From positions 2,644,501-2,708,500 of the forward strand of contig NZ_CP015027.1 of the NCBI RefSeq assembly GCF_002077155.1: a stretch of 64,000 bases of DNA, given 5' to 3'. The notes under the pieces were generated by a model. The model ran no database searches and was not told the DNA's origin. It saw only the letters and a program-made list of their open reading frames with translations. A program made the translations under genes and the position numbers. Below are positions 63,697 to 64,000 of the stretch, piece by piece (position 1 is the first letter of the stretch; each line of letters starts with the position of its first letter). This DNA is from Sporosarcina sp. P33. Its GTDB lineage: Bacteria > Bacillota > Bacilli > Bacillales_A > Planococcaceae.

Positions 63697-64000
63697 ATGA
63701 AGAATAAACTATTGGCTACACTCTTCGGAGCGGCACTAGTACTCGGCGCTTGCGGCGGGGGCAACGATAACGCTTCTGAACCAGCAGACGACGCAACAAA
63801 CGACAACGGCGCAGCAACTACTGATGTAGATGCAGAAGCAGTTGTACAGCAAAGCTGTGCATCATGTCACGGTGGAAACTTAGAAGGCGGAGCAGGTCCT
63901 GCACTTGAGGACGTTGGTTCTAGACTTTCTGAAGAAGAAATCCATGATGTCATCGTAAACGGTAAAGGTGCTATGCCTCCTGGTATTATCAAAGGCGAAG
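63697..64000 (+). CDS. cccB: Cytochrome c-551 (CccB-like), 3' end beyond the window
   Basis: At least 101 residues visible. A lipoprotein signal peptide ends LGAC (C19), a glycine/acidic linker follows, then the haem site CASCH (C54, C57, H58) and, near the end, the axial methionine in GAMPPG. A membrane-anchored small electron carrier between the bc complex and oxidases. Position downstream of prfB matches B. subtilis. AAGGGAGG precedes the ATG; TATACT at 63651-63656 may be the -10 box. Confidence 0.93.
   Translation, partial: MKNKLLATLFGAALVLGACGGGNDNASEPADDATNDNGAATTDVDAEAVVQQSCASCHGGNLEGGAGPALEDVGSRLSEEEIHDVIVNGKGAMPPGIIKGE

Noticed and set aside
1..64000. tRNA, rRNA or riboswitch genes
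   Set aside because: No cloverleaf-like sequence with a CCA end, no rRNA sequence and no recognisable riboswitch core was noticed by eye; a covariance-model scan was not possible.

Overview
The window reads as a chromosomal segment of a motile, naturally transformable, endospore-former-type member of the Bacillales, most likely Planococcaceae/Sporosarcina-like. This rests on gene content and order (degV-comFA-comFC-yvyF-flgM-flgN-flgK-flgL-yviE-fliW-csrA-hag, then flaG-fliD-fliS-fliT, hpf, secA, prfB, cccB), on strong AGGAGG ribosome binding sites, and on YjcZ-type small proteins. The genus is an inference, not a read-out.

Layout. 1-4.1 kb: the 3' part of an aspartase gene, comFB, an enoyl-CoA hydratase, and much repetitive intergenic DNA. 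4.1-13.5 kb: late-competence genes comFA/comFC followed by the flagellar hook-filament operon, the FliW/CsrA switch and the main flagellin gene hag. 13.5-23.3 kb: an AT-rich, gene-poor accessory stretch with a giant 1150-residue flagellin, several unknown genes and small hairpin elements. 23.5-26.1 kb: three housekeeping-type enzymes. 26.4-41.3 kb: a large AT-rich catabolic island with a TRAP transporter, a LacI-type regulator, several dehydrogenases, a DUF1537 sugar-acid kinase (frameshifted here), an OtnC-type aldolase/decarboxylase and two Asp/Glu-racemase-like proteins. 42.2-47.9 kb: an IclR regulator with the 5-oxoproline (pyroglutamate) locus pxpBC/pxpA plus an NRAMP-like carrier and a YcsI-type protein. 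48.2-53.6 kb: comK with a leader ORF, a small sigma factor, a 1-kb repeat array, two YjcZ-type peptides and a chemoreceptor. 53.7-56.9 kb: flaG-fliD-fliS-fliT and a PilZ protein. 57-64 kb: hpf, secA, prfB (with its programmed frameshift) and the start of cccB, set among repeats.

How it works together. Four promoters with exact SigD spacing (TAAA-like box, 15 bp, CCGATAT-like box) precede flgM, hag, the giant flagellin and flaG, so FlgM/SigD should control both flagellins and the capping/chaperone genes, and FliW/CsrA should tune flagellin translation. In B. subtilis hag is next to flaG-fliD; here about 40 kb of mainly accessory genes lie between them. The catabolic island has a sigma-A-type promoter followed by six CG-centred palindromes of the LacI/CcpA type, three of whose spacings are 62-63 bp, and one more such palindrome precedes the lacI-type gene itself.

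Non-coding signals stand out: (i) two arrays of a CGCTCATA-type 9-mer repeated every 20-21 bp, organised in 204-bp and 185-bp higher-order tandem units; (ii) a dozen GC-rich 130-210 bp intergenic palindromes; (iii) inverted copies of a several-hundred-bp segment flanking secA-prfB; (iv) a 98-bp MITE-like hairpin element with diverged relatives. No rRNA, tRNA, CRISPR array or intact transposase gene was seen.
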